Source: Clostridia bacterium (GTDB taxonomy: Bacteria; Bacillota; Clostridia; Christensenellales; Aristaeellaceae). From it: a DNA stretch of 40,590 nucleotides. Every line of letters begins with the position of its first letter. Position 1 is the stretch's first letter. Made by a program: the position numbers and the translations under genes. A model generated the notes under the pieces. The model was not told the DNA's origin. It searched no databases and was given only the letters and a program-made list of their open reading frames with translations. Positions 7,122 through 16,972 of this stretch are shown one piece after another. The DNA lies in NCBI GenBank assembly GCA_017428385.1, contig JAFRQX010000016.1, forward strand, positions 1 to 40,590. Direction: 5' to 3'.

Positions 7122-8138
7122 ATGAGTCAGAAGAAGAGAATCGCCTGCCGTGTCCGATTCAAAGGGCTCGCCGCCATCATGGCTGCCCTTTTTCTGCTGC
7201 CCGGCGGTTTCGATGCCAGGGCGGAGGAGAGCCTGCCGACGCCGGTGCCGGAGTATATCCGGACTGCGGATGAGATTGTGATTGATGACCGGTATGATGA
7301 ACTGTCCGCTTACAGCATCACCTTCCGGAACATGCAGGCTTATACCCCGGAGTGCTTCAACTACGCAAAGGTAACCGCGGCGGAGGAACTGCCGACAGCG
7401 GACGGCCGGGAGATGAACCGGTACCGGTTCGCGGATGATGCGGTGCTCACGATCCCCTGCAATACCACCCTGGAATACGGCAACAAGGATTTTGAATGCT
7501 ACAAGCAGCTGCTGAATTATATGGACAACGCGGACGTTGCTCCCGGCAAACAGGCAAACGCTCCGTATCCGCTGGAAAACGCGATGGCACGCTGCGAAGC
7601 GATCTTCAAAACGCTGCATATCGACAACCTGGTGCTGGATCAGGCCGTTGCCCTGCCCTCCGATTCCATCTCCAACATGACCGATGGAATGAAGGTGTTT
7701 TATAACGAGACGGAGCCGGTGTGCTTTGACGCCTTCCCGGAAGAGATCGGCGTCTGGTACCTGGCCTTCCGGCAGGAACTGAACGGAATTAAATCCCTGG
7801 GAACCCCGCAGGTCCGGATTGCACTGACAGAAAAGGAAACGGCGCTGCTTGAACTGGATAAGGTGATTGATCACATCAACGATGATTATGAACTGGAAAA
7901 CGGCGTCTGCTGGCTGGACGCCATCCGGGTGTTCTCCGCTTCCCATTGCGAAAAGACCGGCGGCGAATCCTATGAGATCAGCCGGATTAAGATCGCCTAT
8001 GACTATGACCTGACGGACAGCAGCGCGCTGGATGCCAAGGCCTTCCCCTGCTGGCAGATTGAAGGACAGAGACCGGGAGTGGGAGCATTTAAAGAAGTGT
8101 ATAGTATTCCGGAAGGAAGAAAGATGAAAGTGTTTTAA
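7122..8138 (+). CDS. Secreted protein of unknown function
   Basis: A 338-residue protein with a basic N-terminus, a hydrophobic core (about 15-28) and a signal-peptidase site after DARA (residue 34). The start at 7122 is preferred over an upstream in-frame ATG because GGAGG lies ten bases before it. The mature part is soluble, rich in aromatic and acidic residues, and has several well-spaced Cys residues; no catalytic motif stands out. A pattern of paired beta-strand segments (YRFADDAVLTIPC, PQVRIALTEKETALLE) suggests a binding or regulatory exported protein. I do not recognise the family. It is single-gene, behind its own promoter, between the two-component system and the lipoprotein cluster. 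Confidence 0.75.
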   Translation: MSQKKRIACRVRFKGLAAIMAALFLLPGGFDARAEESLPTPVPEYIRTADEIVIDDRYDELSAYSITFRNMQAYTPECFNYAKVTAAEELPTADGREMNRYRFADDAVLTIPCNTTLEYGNKDFECYKQLLNYMDNADVAPGKQANAPYPLENAMARCEAIFKTLHIDNLVLDQAVALPSDSISNMTDGMKVFYNETEPVCFDAFPEEIGVWYLAFRQELNGIKSLGTPQVRIALTEKETALLELDKVIDHINDDYELENGVCWLDAIRVFSASHCEKTGGESYEISRIKIAYDYDLTDSSALDAKAFPCWQIEGQRPGVGAFKEVYSIPEGRKMKVF

Positions 8139-8145
8139 ATTAATA

Positions 8146-8560
8146 CTTAAAACTTAAAACTAGATCCTTCGGCTGCGCTCCCTTCGTACCCCTCCGCTTC
8201 GCTACCCCGGGGCTGCCGCCCGTTCTCCGCTGAGAAAGAGCCACTGGCTCTTTCTCCGGGCGCTTCGAACCCCAGGATGACATTTCACAAGGAAGGGAAA
8301 GGAAGGATATTATCCTTTCCTTTCCCGCGGCTGCGGCCGCAGGGTATAGCGGCAAGAGCCGTGACAGGGGGACAGACCCACAGTCACATTTTCTCCGAAA
8401 ACAGTGACAGATCCGCATCCTCAATCAGCGCATTGCTCCCTTGGAACGGTCGCACTGCTTGTTTCGGATGACTCGTTCGGGTCGCTTTCTGCTTCGCAGA
8501 ATAGCCCACTGGGCTACCGCTTCCCTCGCTCCCCCGCAGTCACACTCTTGCCGCTTCTGC
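8146..8560. repeat. Composite repeat island with a nested element
   Basis: From left: AAAACTT heptads (8146-8162); a long REP-like unit from GATCCTTCGG to CAGGATGACA (8164-8281) holding an 11-bp hairpin with ACT loop (8232-8256); a GGAAAGGAAGGAT inverted stretch; a GTGACAG palindrome (8361-8410). The palindrome's second arm is interrupted by about 120 bases (8411-8530) that recur at 11151-11272. That insert carries two small hairpins (8487-8501 and 8502-8516). No gene is present. Confidence 0.7.
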
Positions 8561-8677
8561 GTTGTGGAGAAAGTAGTGAATCATATTCCACATAGAAACC
8601 TTCCTTTTGGGAATGTTTCTCTGTCTGTTTTCGTTGGATAGGCAGGTTACAAATCATACTCTGCGGAGGAACTGAAA

Positions 8678-11017
8678 ATGAGGAAGATGAACGGCAAAAG
8701 GTTTATCCTGGGGCTGATGGCGCTGATTCTGTGCGTGACGGCATGTGCGCCGGCGCTTGCGTCAACGGGAGACCGGGTGCTGTTTTACAGTTCTGAACAG
8801 AATGGAAATGATGACGAAAAGATCCTGAACCTGTTCCCGTATGGAGAAGGGTTCGTTATTGCTGTCCAGAAGGGAAACGAGCAGGATATCCTGCGGTTTG
8901 AAAACACAGGAGCACAGCCTGAGACCTTTGTATGGGATGATCATGCGCTTAACGAAGAAGCGGCAGACGAGGCAACAGACTTTTATGCATCCGTGAGCAA
9001 CTGGTTTTGCTGGCAAAATGAGCTCTATGCTTTGGTTTGTCAATCAACATACGATGAGGATTATGACCATACCGAGTTCTCTGTTCTAAAGGCCAGGATG
9101 GAAGAAAACCAGGTGACCCTGGAAAAGGCAGGCCTGCCCACGCTGGATCTGATCAGCCTGGTGAAAGGGGAAGAAGGAAGCGAGTATACCCAGAAGATTC
9201 TGAATCTGTTTGTGCTCGACGACAAACTGGTGATCCTTCAGGGGGAAGAAGAGATTGAAACACTGGCGGCGATCAGCCTCCGGGATGGATACTGCACAGA
9301 ACTGGACGTGGATGAATACAGCGAGATTGTACCGGGATCGGAAGGGACTCTGCTGGTGACAAAGGCCGAATGGTCCGGCAGTGATAATACCGCTACTATA
9401 CAGATCAGCAGCATGGATATTGACGGACGGAATGAGAAGCTGCTTGCGGAAATTCCCGGGTGCAGCAGTGAGATGATTGCCCCTTGCTATGATCCGGAAA
9501 AAGATACGCTGTATTTTGTCCGCAATGGGGAATTATGCGCCATGCCGCAGTTTGATCCGGAAAGAATTGAGACCGTGAATAGCTGTACCCGTGCAGGTGA
9601 AACAGCATATATGCTGCCGGGCGGCTTTATCCTGATGAAAACTACCGATTCGGTCATGATTAAGAATACCGATCCTGCGCAACGTGGCAGCGTTACCCTG
9701 AGGATCCGGAATGATGGCTGGGGCACAAACGTAATGTCCGAAACCGTCTATGATATGAACAATGTACGCGGTGACGTTTCTGTGGTATTGCAGGACGTCG
9801 ATGAGGTGAAGATGGATATCCTGCAGGCTATGCTTACCCAGGACGCAAGTATCGATATCTATATGCTTCATTATGACAGCAATGAATTCAGCGCGCTGCG
9901 CAACCGTGGTTATTTGCCGGACCTGAGCGGGAATAAAATGATAGCTGAAAACATGAACCGGATGTACCCTTATCTGCAGGAAGCAATGAAACAAAATGGG
10001 GAAATCATCGGTGTGCCTGTATATTTCAGCAGTGGTGTGATTGGGGTCAACGAAAAACTGTGGGAACAGATTGGCGGAACGGAGGAAGAACTGCCGAAGA
10101 CCTGGAGCCAGTTCTTTGACTGGATTAAGACTCTGCCGAAACGGTTAGAGGGCAAGGATGTATCGTTTATCGGAGGGACTGACCGGGCATATTTCCGTGG
10201 AGAAATCCTGCATATGTTGATGAATCAGTATGAGGTGCTGATGGAACGCAAGGGCGAAAAGGATTATGCCTTCAATAGCCCTATGATGTGTGATCTTGTA
10301 CAGCAATTGAACGATGTGGACTTTGACGCACTACGTGTATCAGATCACTGGTATTGGGAAGAAGACGATACATATGAAAATCCGGAAGCAATGAAAGCCC
10401 CGCTTCTGCAGATTGGAACATCCACATTGATGGCCGGCCAGAACGAGTTTACTCCGATGGCACTAAGACTGATGGAAGAAGAGGAAGCGGTGTTGCCGGT
10501 GGAGATGCACGTTGCGTTCCTGAACCCTTATTCAACTCATCAGGAAGAAGCAATTGAGTTTCTGGCATTGGCCATGGAAAACCTGGATCCGTATGACACA
10601 TATACTGCATATGCTGATACGACAGAACCGCTTCGTTATCCTGATTATGTGGAAGATATGAAATGGTATAGCGATTTTATTGAAAGTATGAAAACAAAAA
10701 GGGATGCGGCTAAAGGTGAAGAGCGGGAAGAGATAGAGAAGACGATTGAAAACCTGGAGAAAAACCGGCAAGAGGATGAACAAAATTTATGGCAAATCAG
10801 CTCACGGATGATTGATCGTTATCAAAAGTGGCAGAACTTGTATAAGGTCCAGGGATATACTTTTTTCAATGATTTGTTTACAGCGGATAATGATGAGGAA
10901 AGAAACGAGGAGTTTGAGGAAATATTCCGTAATATGGAAAACGCAAAGATGAGTCCTGAAGAATTGCTGGAGACAATAGATAAAAAGGTACGGATGATCA
11001 GGATGGAAAACAACTAA
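8678..11017 (+). CDS. Lipoprotein with sensor-like N half and family-1 solute-binding C half (paralogue 1)
   Basis: A 779-residue exported protein. The signal ends in a lipobox-like VTAC (Cys23), so membrane anchoring is likely. Residues 30-330 form repeated beta-strand blocks (such as CYDPEKDTLYFVRNGELCAMPQ) resembling a propeller-like domain. From about 340 the protein resembles extracellular solute-binding proteins of sugar ABC transporters: RGDVSVVL, IDIYMLHYD, YLPDLSGN, GVPVYFSS and the marker GTEEELPKTWSQFFDWI. Close paralogues lie at 14384 and 16973, all ending in MIRME. Ordinary CUT1 receptors are about 420-550 residues, so the N-terminal domain is an addition. GGAGG lies eight bases before the start. 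Base composition here is less GC-rich than in the paralogues. Confidence 0.8.
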   Translation: MRKMNGKRFILGLMALILCVTACAPALASTGDRVLFYSSEQNGNDDEKILNLFPYGEGFVIAVQKGNEQDILRFENTGAQPETFVWDDHALNEEAADEATDFYASVSNWFCWQNELYALVCQSTYDEDYDHTEFSVLKARMEENQVTLEKAGLPTLDLISLVKGEEGSEYTQKILNLFVLDDKLVILQGEEEIETLAAISLRDGYCTELDVDEYSEIVPGSEGTLLVTKAEWSGSDNTATIQISSMDIDGRNEKLLAEIPGCSSEMIAPCYDPEKDTLYFVRNGELCAMPQFDPERIETVNSCTRAGETAYMLPGGFILMKTTDSVMIKNTDPAQRGSVTLRIRNDGWGTNVMSETVYDMNNVRGDVSVVLQDVDEVKMDILQAMLTQDASIDIYMLHYDSNEFSALRNRGYLPDLSGNKMIAENMNRMYPYLQEAMKQNGEIIGVPVYFSSGVIGVNEKLWEQIGGTEEELPKTWSQFFDWIKTLPKRLEGKDVSFIGGTDRAYFRGEILHMLMNQYEVLMERKGEKDYAFNSPMMCDLVQQLNDVDFDALRVSDHWYWEEDDTYENPEAMKAPLLQIGTSTLMAGQNEFTPMALRLMEEEEAVLPVEMHVAFLNPYSTHQEEAIEFLALAMENLDPYDTYTAYADTTEPLRYPDYVEDMKWYSDFIESMKTKRDAAKGEEREEIEKTIENLEKNRQEDEQNLWQISSRMIDRYQKWQNLYKVQGYTFFNDLFTADNDEERNEEFEEIFRNMENAKMSPEELLETIDKKVRMIRMENN

Positions 11018-11430
11018 GAATGCATAATGCATAATGCATAATTACTGCGGCTGCGGCCGCGGAGGAGATTCTTCGACGCGCCCGCAGGCGGGCTTGCTCA
11101 GAATGACAATGTGGAGGCTGCGGAGAGAAGGAACGTGACAGTAGGGACAGTTCCGCAACCTCAATCGTCGCACTGCTCTCTTGGAGCGGTCGCATTGCTT
11201 GTTTCGGTTGACTCACTCACCTCGTTTTTGCCTTCGGCGAATGTCCCACAGGGGCACCTCTCGGATTGTTCCCCAACTGTCACGTTCCTTTGGAATGATG
11301 ACAGTTGGTCTGTCCCTCTGTCACATTCCGCCAGGCACGGTGGGGGCTTGACGTTAATAACGTGCATGAGCAGTAAACGAAAACGGGATGCTTCATCACC
11401 AATCCAATTATGAATTGTGAATTATGAATT
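11018..11430. repeat. Composite repeat island bordered by 7-nt repeats
   Basis: Begins with AATGCAT-type heptads (11018-11045) and ends with AATTATG/AATTGTG heptads (11403-11428). Inside are a REP-like unit (GATTCTTCGACGCG ... TCAGAATGACA, about 11067-11108) and a GTGACAG palindrome (11137-11323). The palindrome's first arm is interrupted after GGGACAG by the same insert seen at 8411-8530 (here 11151-11272). Confidence 0.7.
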
Positions 11431-11603
11431 GGTACAACATTCCCGCTCCCTTACGAAAACGTAAGGTTAAAGTCACGTGAAAGTAAGGTTCGTTTGGTAT
11501 TCTGTTATTGGAGCGAGGGCAGATCGTCACCTTCGATCCTTTGGGGGGCAGCTTGTGTAACGGGTTGTCCCGTTCGTTTTGTTTGAAAGTTTTGTGAAAA
11601 TTA
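11431..11603. other. Intergenic stretch without recognised gene
   Basis: Contains the small inverted repeat CTTACG/CGTAAG around 11452-11464 and direct copies of GTAAGGTT. I see no gene, RNA or full promoter in it. Confidence 0.5.
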
Positions 11604-11639
11604 TTGACAAACGATAATTAGGTGATATTATGATTATCG
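11604..11639 (+). promoter_or_regulatory. Promoter with CGATAAT dyad, start of the LRR/adaptor/lipoprotein operon
   Basis: -35 TTGACA (11604-11609) and -10 TATTAT (11626-11631), 16-base spacer. CGATAAT (11612-11618) and its complement ATTATCG (11633-11639) flank the -10 box, a likely repressor site. The leader to the gene start at 11914 would be about 275 bases and includes a possible 18-codon ORF (11679-11735, MTVQQCNSLTV...). A second -10-like TATAAT is at 11878-11883. Confidence 0.6.
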
Positions 11640-11913
11640 CAAAACAATAATTACGCAAAACGGGAACAGGACGTAAAGATGACTGTACAACAGTGCAATT
11701 CATTGACGGTAAATGACAGGCATGATACAATTTAAAGGTTAAGAAAGGGATTTGAGAAAGCAGGATATATATAGGCGCGAGCCGACAGATGTACGGAACA
11801 CGGAATGCAAAATACAAAGAAAAAACAATGCAAACGTCCGGAAAATCTGTCATAAACTGTGGTCTAAACCGTCTATATATAATGGGTATGCATTTTACGG
11901 AGGGAAGTTGTTT

Positions 11914-13257
11914 ATGAGTAAACGCATATGCATGCTGTGTGTCGGGGTGATGCTCATCATCCTGATGCTGCTGGCCGGAAGCGCCGTGCTGGCTGAAGAC
12001 GCGGCAACGCCGACGGATCTTGAACCGACGGAACCGGGCGTGGGAGATATCGGTGAGCCGACATCCACCGACCTGCCGGAGTTTGAAGTCGAAGGCGACG
12101 TTCTGGTCAAATGCAACAGCGAGGCATTCAGCGTCAAAGTACCGGACGGCGTGCGGGTCATCGGCCCCAACGCCTTTAAAGGAAAAGAAAAGCTGCAGAG
12201 CGTGGTGCTGCCGAACTCTGTGGAGATCATCAGCCCAAACGCTTTTGCGGATTGTAAAAAGCTGAAGCTGGTTGTCCTGAACGATGAAACAAAGCTGAAG
12301 GAAATCGGAAGCAAGGCCTTCCTGAACTGTAAAAAGCTGAACCTGCAATTCATTCCGGAAGGCTGCAGCGTGGCGGAAGACGCCTTTGAAGGCGTGGACG
12401 CGGCGGTAACGCCGACGCCGGTGCCTGAAACGCCGACACCAACCCCGGCCCCCACAGATGAGGGAACCACCCCGGCGCCCACGACGCCGACGCCCACTCC
12501 GACCCCGACGCCTACACCGACGCCGACTCCTGAAGTGACGCCGGACCATAAGCCGCCGGAACCGGAACCGGAAGAACCCACAGAACCGGAAGTACCGGAT
12601 GAACCGGGCGGTGGTGGCGGCGGAGGCTTCCGCGGAGGATCCTCCGGGCCGAGAATTCCCCACAGCAAGAACAAGGAACCCATCGGACCGGACTACGACC
12701 TGCTGGACCTGAAGGAACTGGACAAGAAGCAGGATGACGTGATGAACCAGCTGACGCTGGGGAAGGAAACCCTGGCGCTGGCCCTGAACCGGACCGCGGA
12801 CAGCGAAACCGGAGAAGGCTTCACGGTCACCGGAATGGACTGGCGGAAGGAAGAGGAAAGCGAACAGATCGATACCCTGATCCTGACGGCGGCAAATCCG
12901 GAAGAGGGCAAACAGAACGTCTGGAGCATGAACGGTGAAGTGCTCCGGAAGATGAACAAGAGCGGAATTGATCACCTGGTGCTCCGCAGCGGAGACCAGA
13001 TCGCCGTGATGGAAACGGAAGGCTTCCTTGCCGGCTGGAGCTATGACGAGATGAGAAGCCGCGGAACCGCGAACAGGCGGTTTGAATACGAAATCGGCAT
13101 CGGCGGAGATGCCCCGGCTGTCTGGCAGGTAGAGGTTGAAGGAAAGACCTATGAGCTGACCACGGACGAACACGCGGGAATCTTTATGACGGGCGTATAC
13201 AGCGGCCCGGCGGGCGCGCTGGATGAACCATATGACCAACTGTTTGCCACAAAGTGA
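11914..13257 (+). CDS. Exported BspA-like leucine-rich-repeat protein with TP-repeat linker
   Basis: A 447-residue surface or secreted protein. Signal segment 1-28; LRR_5/BspA-type repeats about 60-162 (VKVPDGVRVIGPNAF, SVVLPNSVEIISPNAF, LKEIGSKAFLNCKKL); a low-complexity linker of repeated TP pairs about 166-208; an acidic PE stretch; a glycine run at 232-238; and a C-terminal domain of about 190 residues that I do not recognise. GGAGG lies ten bases before ATG 11914; an upstream in-frame extension lacks a ribosome site. LRR_5 repeats usually mediate binding to surfaces or proteins, and the linker suggests a domain projected from the cell. The next gene starts about 14 bases downstream, so the two are probably one operon. 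Confidence 0.8.
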   Translation: MSKRICMLCVGVMLIILMLLAGSAVLAEDAATPTDLEPTEPGVGDIGEPTSTDLPEFEVEGDVLVKCNSEAFSVKVPDGVRVIGPNAFKGKEKLQSVVLPNSVEIISPNAFADCKKLKLVVLNDETKLKEIGSKAFLNCKKLNLQFIPEGCSVAEDAFEGVDAAVTPTPVPETPTPTPAPTDEGTTPAPTTPTPTPTPTPTPTPTPEVTPDHKPPEPEPEEPTEPEVPDEPGGGGGGGFRGGSSGPRIPHSKNKEPIGPDYDLLDLKELDKKQDDVMNQLTLGKETLALALNRTADSETGEGFTVTGMDWRKEEESEQIDTLILTAANPEEGKQNVWSMNGEVLRKMNKSGIDHLVLRSGDQIAVMETEGFLAGWSYDEMRSRGTANRRFEYEIGIGGDAPAVWQVEVEGKTYELTTDEHAGIFMTGVYSGPAGALDEPYDQLFATK

Positions 13258-13271
13258 AAGGAGTGGACGGG

Positions 13272-14387
13272 ATGAAAAAGGTATTCGCGATACTGATGGC
13301 CCTGGTGCTGGCGCTGGGAGGAACCGCGCTGGCAGAGACAGAGCTTTCCTATGAAGGGAAAGTGGTTGCAGGAGAAACAATCCCGGTTGCCGCGCCTTTC
13401 GGCGGACGGATGGGAGAAGTGCCGCTGCATAAAGGCGACCCGGTTCAGGAAGGCGACACGCTGGCAACCATTAAAACGACGCTGAACTACGCGCCGGTGG
13501 AAGGCACCGTGACCGGTCTGTATGTGGCGGAAGGCGACAACACCGAGGATATCAACACCCGGTATGAAGCCTCCCTGTACATTGAGCCCACCCGTAAGTA
13601 CACGGTGGACGCGACCAGTGAGAAAGCTTTCAACACCAACGACAACTACTTCATCCACCTGGGCGAGCGGGTTTACCTGAAGTGCACCCAGGACGGCACC
13701 CACGAAGGTACCGGCATGGTCACCAAGCTGACCGAAACCGGATATACCATCGAGGTGACCGGCGGAGAGTTCTACCTGGACGAGAAAGTCTACGTATACC
13801 GGGATGAGAAGTACAGCAAGGAAAAACGCATCGGCAAGGGCACAGTGAAACGTGCCGCGGCGGTTCCGGTAAAGGGCGCCGGCAGCGTGCTGAGACTGCA
13901 CGTGAAGAGCGGCGACTTTGTGGAACGCGGCGAGCTGCTGTTTGAAACTGTGGAAGGCGTGCTGGACGGCTACTACGCACCGGACAACACGGTCAAGAGC
14001 CCCGTAACGGGCGTTATTGAATCCGTGGAAAAGAATCCGGGCGATACCGCCGCCAAGGGCGACACCCTGGTGAAGATCGCGCCCACCAAGAGCTTCCAGG
14101 TCGAGTTTGACGTGCCTGAAGAGGACCTGTTCCTGCTGGAAGAAGGCGCGCCGGTCGAAATGGAACTGCGCTGGGACAGCTCCTCGGAGAAACTGTATAC
14201 GGGCAAAATTGTTTCCATTTCCAGAATGAATGAAGACCCGAAGGAAGGCACAGACAAGAAAGTCTACAAAGCCTATGCCTCTTTCGAACCGGACGAAAGG
14301 ATCCGGCTCGGCATGAGCATGCTGATCTACCTGAATGAAGCAGCGCCGGCCGAAGAAACAAATACTGCGGAGGAACCTGAAGAATGA
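13272..14387 (+). CDS. Exported HlyD-type adaptor protein (adaptor 1)
   Basis: A 371-residue protein with a signal peptide (cleavage after ALA, about residue 21) and no other membrane helix. Two biotinyl-lipoyl-like half motifs occur: VAAPFGGRMGEVPLHKGDPVQEGDTLATIK near the N-terminus and, later, VKSPVTGVIESVEKNPGDTAAKGDTLVKI (each shown in the protein at about residues 40-70 and 240-270). A C-terminal beta-barrel segment follows. In Gram-positive cells such proteins pair with MacB-like permeases. AGGAG precedes ATG 13272. The stop overlaps the following lipoprotein start as ATGA, showing tight coupling of adaptor and receptor. The acidic C-terminal tail (EETNTAEEPEE) is unusual. Confidence 0.8.
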   Translation: MKKVFAILMALVLALGGTALAETELSYEGKVVAGETIPVAAPFGGRMGEVPLHKGDPVQEGDTLATIKTTLNYAPVEGTVTGLYVAEGDNTEDINTRYEASLYIEPTRKYTVDATSEKAFNTNDNYFIHLGERVYLKCTQDGTHEGTGMVTKLTETGYTIEVTGGEFYLDEKVYVYRDEKYSKEKRIGKGTVKRAAAVPVKGAGSVLRLHVKSGDFVERGELLFETVEGVLDGYYAPDNTVKSPVTGVIESVEKNPGDTAAKGDTLVKIAPTKSFQVEFDVPEEDLFLLEEGAPVEMELRWDSSSEKLYTGKIVSISRMNEDPKEGTDKKVYKAYASFEPDERIRLGMSMLIYLNEAAPAEETNTAEEPEE

Positions 14388-16828
14388 TGAACCCCAAAGG
14401 TAAGAAACTGGTCCTGTGTATTTTGTCCCTGATTCTGTGCATTACGGCCTGCGCGCCGGCGTTCGCCTCCACCGGAGACCGGGTGCTGCTGCATCAGTCC
14501 ACCTCGGATGAAAGCGTTAATTTCTATATTCAGTCGGTGTTTCCGAATGGAAACGGACTTTACATCATTGCCCAGGAAGGCAATGAGCAGCAGATCCTGC
14601 GGTATGCGGATGTAAACGCGGAACCGGAAGTCTTCACGATGGATGAGAAACTGCTTAACGGCGGCGGAGAAGAAGACGAAGACGAAGAAGACGACGCGGA
14701 AGCTGAAAATGACGCGGACGATGAAGAATATGACGAAAACGAAGGCGAAGGCAGCGGCGAAAGCACCTACTCCTGGATAAACAACTGGTTCTGCTATAAC
14801 AACGAAGTGTACGCGTTGCTGAGCCAAGAGACTTACAATGGCGAAACCAGCAAGGTGGAGCCAGTTGTCAAGCATGCGAAACTGGAAAACGGCCAGGTGA
14901 TCCTGGAAGAAAGCGACCTGCCGGAGCTGGATCTGTCCTGCCTGATTGTGGACCAGGATGATTATCAGTACCTGAAGGGGATTGATAAGGTCCTCCAGTA
15001 TGAAGACAAGCTTGTGATGGCTGTTTACGGTGATGGCGCTGAAATGCTGGAAGTCATCGATATGCAGGATGGAACATTCACTGAAATTGAGCTTGGAGAT
15101 GATTTCGGCGGGGAAATCGTTGCGGGACCGGAAGGCAGCCTGCTGGTAACCCACGTTGAATGGAATGACACCGATTATACCACCACGGTCCGTATCAACC
15201 GACTGGACCTGGAAAGCCGGGATGAAGAGCAGCTTGCGGAACTGAGCGGACTTACCGACAGCAGAATTGCACCCTGCTATGATCCGGATAAGGATACCCT
15301 GTACTATGTCTGTAATGGAGAACTGTGGGCGATGCCGCAGTTTGACGCTGAACGGATAGAGTCTGTGAATGACTGCCAGGGAACTGGCGAAAGAATGTTT
15401 ATACTGCCGGACGGCTTTGTACTGGTCAATACGTATAACAGCGTGGAAGTGAAGAATACCGATCCCACCAAGCGGGGCACCATCAGGCTGCGGATCCGGG
15501 ACCAGGGCTGGAGCGATGCCCTGGGCGAAGCCATCTATGAAATGAATAACACCCGGGGAGACATTTCCGTGATCCGGCAGCAGGACTGGAGCAGCCAGAA
15601 CAATGTGCTGCAGGAAATGATGAACCGGGACGGAACTATTGATATCTATGTGATGCAGTATGACGGGAATGAATACAGCGCACTGCGCAACCGTGACTAC
15701 CTGACGGATCTGAGCGGGAATGAGAAGATCGTCGCGAACCTGAACCGTATGTATCCCTATGTTCAGGAAGCCATGAAGCAGAATGGCAAAATCACCGGTA
15801 TTCCCGTCGGCTTCACCGGAGAAGTCCTCGGCATTGATATGAACGTATGGAAAGAAATCGGCGGAACCGAGGAAGAACTGCCGAAGACCTGGAACCAGTT
15901 CTTTGACTGGGTGGAGACAATACCGGAGCGCGTGGATGGCAGGGACGTTTGTTTGATCGAGAAATATGAAGACCGTGTATATGTCCGGGCGCAAATCCTG
16001 CAGATCATCCTGAACCAGTATGAAGCCTGGAATGAAAGCAAGGGAGATAACAGCTATGCTTTTGCTTCGCCCATGATGTGCGACCTTCTCAGCCGTCTGA
16101 ACAACATGGATTATGACGCGCTCGAGATTCCGGAGCATCAGGACGAAGAAGAAATGGACGAGGAAGACGGCTACCTGTATAACGGGGATGAAGAGTATAA
16201 GCGGCCGATCCTGCAGCTTTATACTTCTCCCGTGATGAACGGCGACAACTATTATGAGCCGCTGCTCCTGGGCTTCGCGGAAGATGAGGATCCGGTAATC
16301 CCGGTAAGAATCTGCGCGGCATTTGTGAATCCCTATTCAGAGCATCCGCAGGAAGCCATGGAATTCCTGGCATTGGCCATGGATAACCTGGAACTGTATT
16401 ACAGCTATGACGCCTATACAGATAAAACCGAGCCGGTTCGTGATCCTTATTACGAACAGAACCGCAAATCGAATGAAGAACACATCGGCAAACTGAAGAA
16501 AAAGATTGAAAAGACCGATGACGATGAAGACAAACAGATGCTGGAGCAGGAACTCAAGAGCATGGAAGAGTACCTGCAGGAAGCGGAAATGAGATCCTGG
16601 CGTATCAGTGCTGAGCAGGTCGAGAAATATCAGAAGCGGAGCAACTGGTTCAGGGTCAAGGGTTACAGCTTCTTCAATGACCTGTTTGGCGACGGAAACG
16701 ATGAAGAGAGCTACAACGATTTCTATAAAATGTTCTACAGCAATGAAAGCGCAAAGATGGAACCGGCAGAACTGCTGGGCAAACTGGACCAGAAAGTCCA
16801 GATGATCCGGATGGAGAGAAACTACTGA
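14384..16828 (+). CDS. Lipoprotein with sensor-like N half and solute-binding C half (paralogue 2)
   Basis: An 814-residue paralogue of the 8678 product with the same plan: lipobox-like ITAC (Cys23), an N-terminal beta-rich half, and a C-terminal family-1 solute-binding half with RGDISVIRQ, IDIYVMQYD, YLTDLSGN and GTEEELPKTWNQFFDW. It has a highly acidic insert (about residues 88-125, mostly D and E) not present in paralogue 1. The C-terminal MIRMERNY end is shared. It starts inside the adaptor stop codon (ATGATG at 14384-14389), so the true start may be either ATG. Acidic inserts on cell-surface receptors may reflect cation or wall interaction; that is conjecture. Confidence 0.8.
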   Translation: MMNPKGKKLVLCILSLILCITACAPAFASTGDRVLLHQSTSDESVNFYIQSVFPNGNGLYIIAQEGNEQQILRYADVNAEPEVFTMDEKLLNGGGEEDEDEEDDAEAENDADDEEYDENEGEGSGESTYSWINNWFCYNNEVYALLSQETYNGETSKVEPVVKHAKLENGQVILEESDLPELDLSCLIVDQDDYQYLKGIDKVLQYEDKLVMAVYGDGAEMLEVIDMQDGTFTEIELGDDFGGEIVAGPEGSLLVTHVEWNDTDYTTTVRINRLDLESRDEEQLAELSGLTDSRIAPCYDPDKDTLYYVCNGELWAMPQFDAERIESVNDCQGTGERMFILPDGFVLVNTYNSVEVKNTDPTKRGTIRLRIRDQGWSDALGEAIYEMNNTRGDISVIRQQDWSSQNNVLQEMMNRDGTIDIYVMQYDGNEYSALRNRDYLTDLSGNEKIVANLNRMYPYVQEAMKQNGKITGIPVGFTGEVLGIDMNVWKEIGGTEEELPKTWNQFFDWVETIPERVDGRDVCLIEKYEDRVYVRAQILQIILNQYEAWNESKGDNSYAFASPMMCDLLSRLNNMDYDALEIPEHQDEEEMDEEDGYLYNGDEEYKRPILQLYTSPVMNGDNYYEPLLLGFAEDEDPVIPVRICAAFVNPYSEHPQEAMEFLALAMDNLELYYSYDAYTDKTEPVRDPYYEQNRKSNEEHIGKLKKKIEKTDDDEDKQMLEQELKSMEEYLQEAEMRSWRISAEQVEKYQKRSNWFRVKGYSFFNDLFGDGNDEESYNDFYKMFYSNESAKMEPAELLGKLDQKVQMIRMERNY

Positions 16829-16972
16829 TCACCATCCTGCGGCTGCTGTAAAAAATCATTCGAAGAACAATTAAAAAATCAAAGTTTCAGTACCCAATCG
16901 TGTACCTGGGAGAGGATTTCTGCGGCAAAAAACAACAGGACGGAGCCTGTTAAATAAGGGGAGGAAGATAGT
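16829..16972. other. Spacer between lipoprotein genes
   Basis: A short spacer with no clear terminator, ending in GGGGAGG before the next start. Transcription probably continues through from paralogue 2 to paralogue 3. Confidence 0.4.

Noticed and set aside
11527..13467. Long leftward open frame of 646 codons
   Set aside because: It is antisense to the LRR protein and the adaptor start, its translation is Arg/His-rich low complexity, and it lacks a ribosome site. It is a shadow of GC-biased third positions.
14327..16138. Leftward open frame of 603 codons
   Set aside because: Antisense shadow of the second receptor lipoprotein; no ribosome site and no domain.
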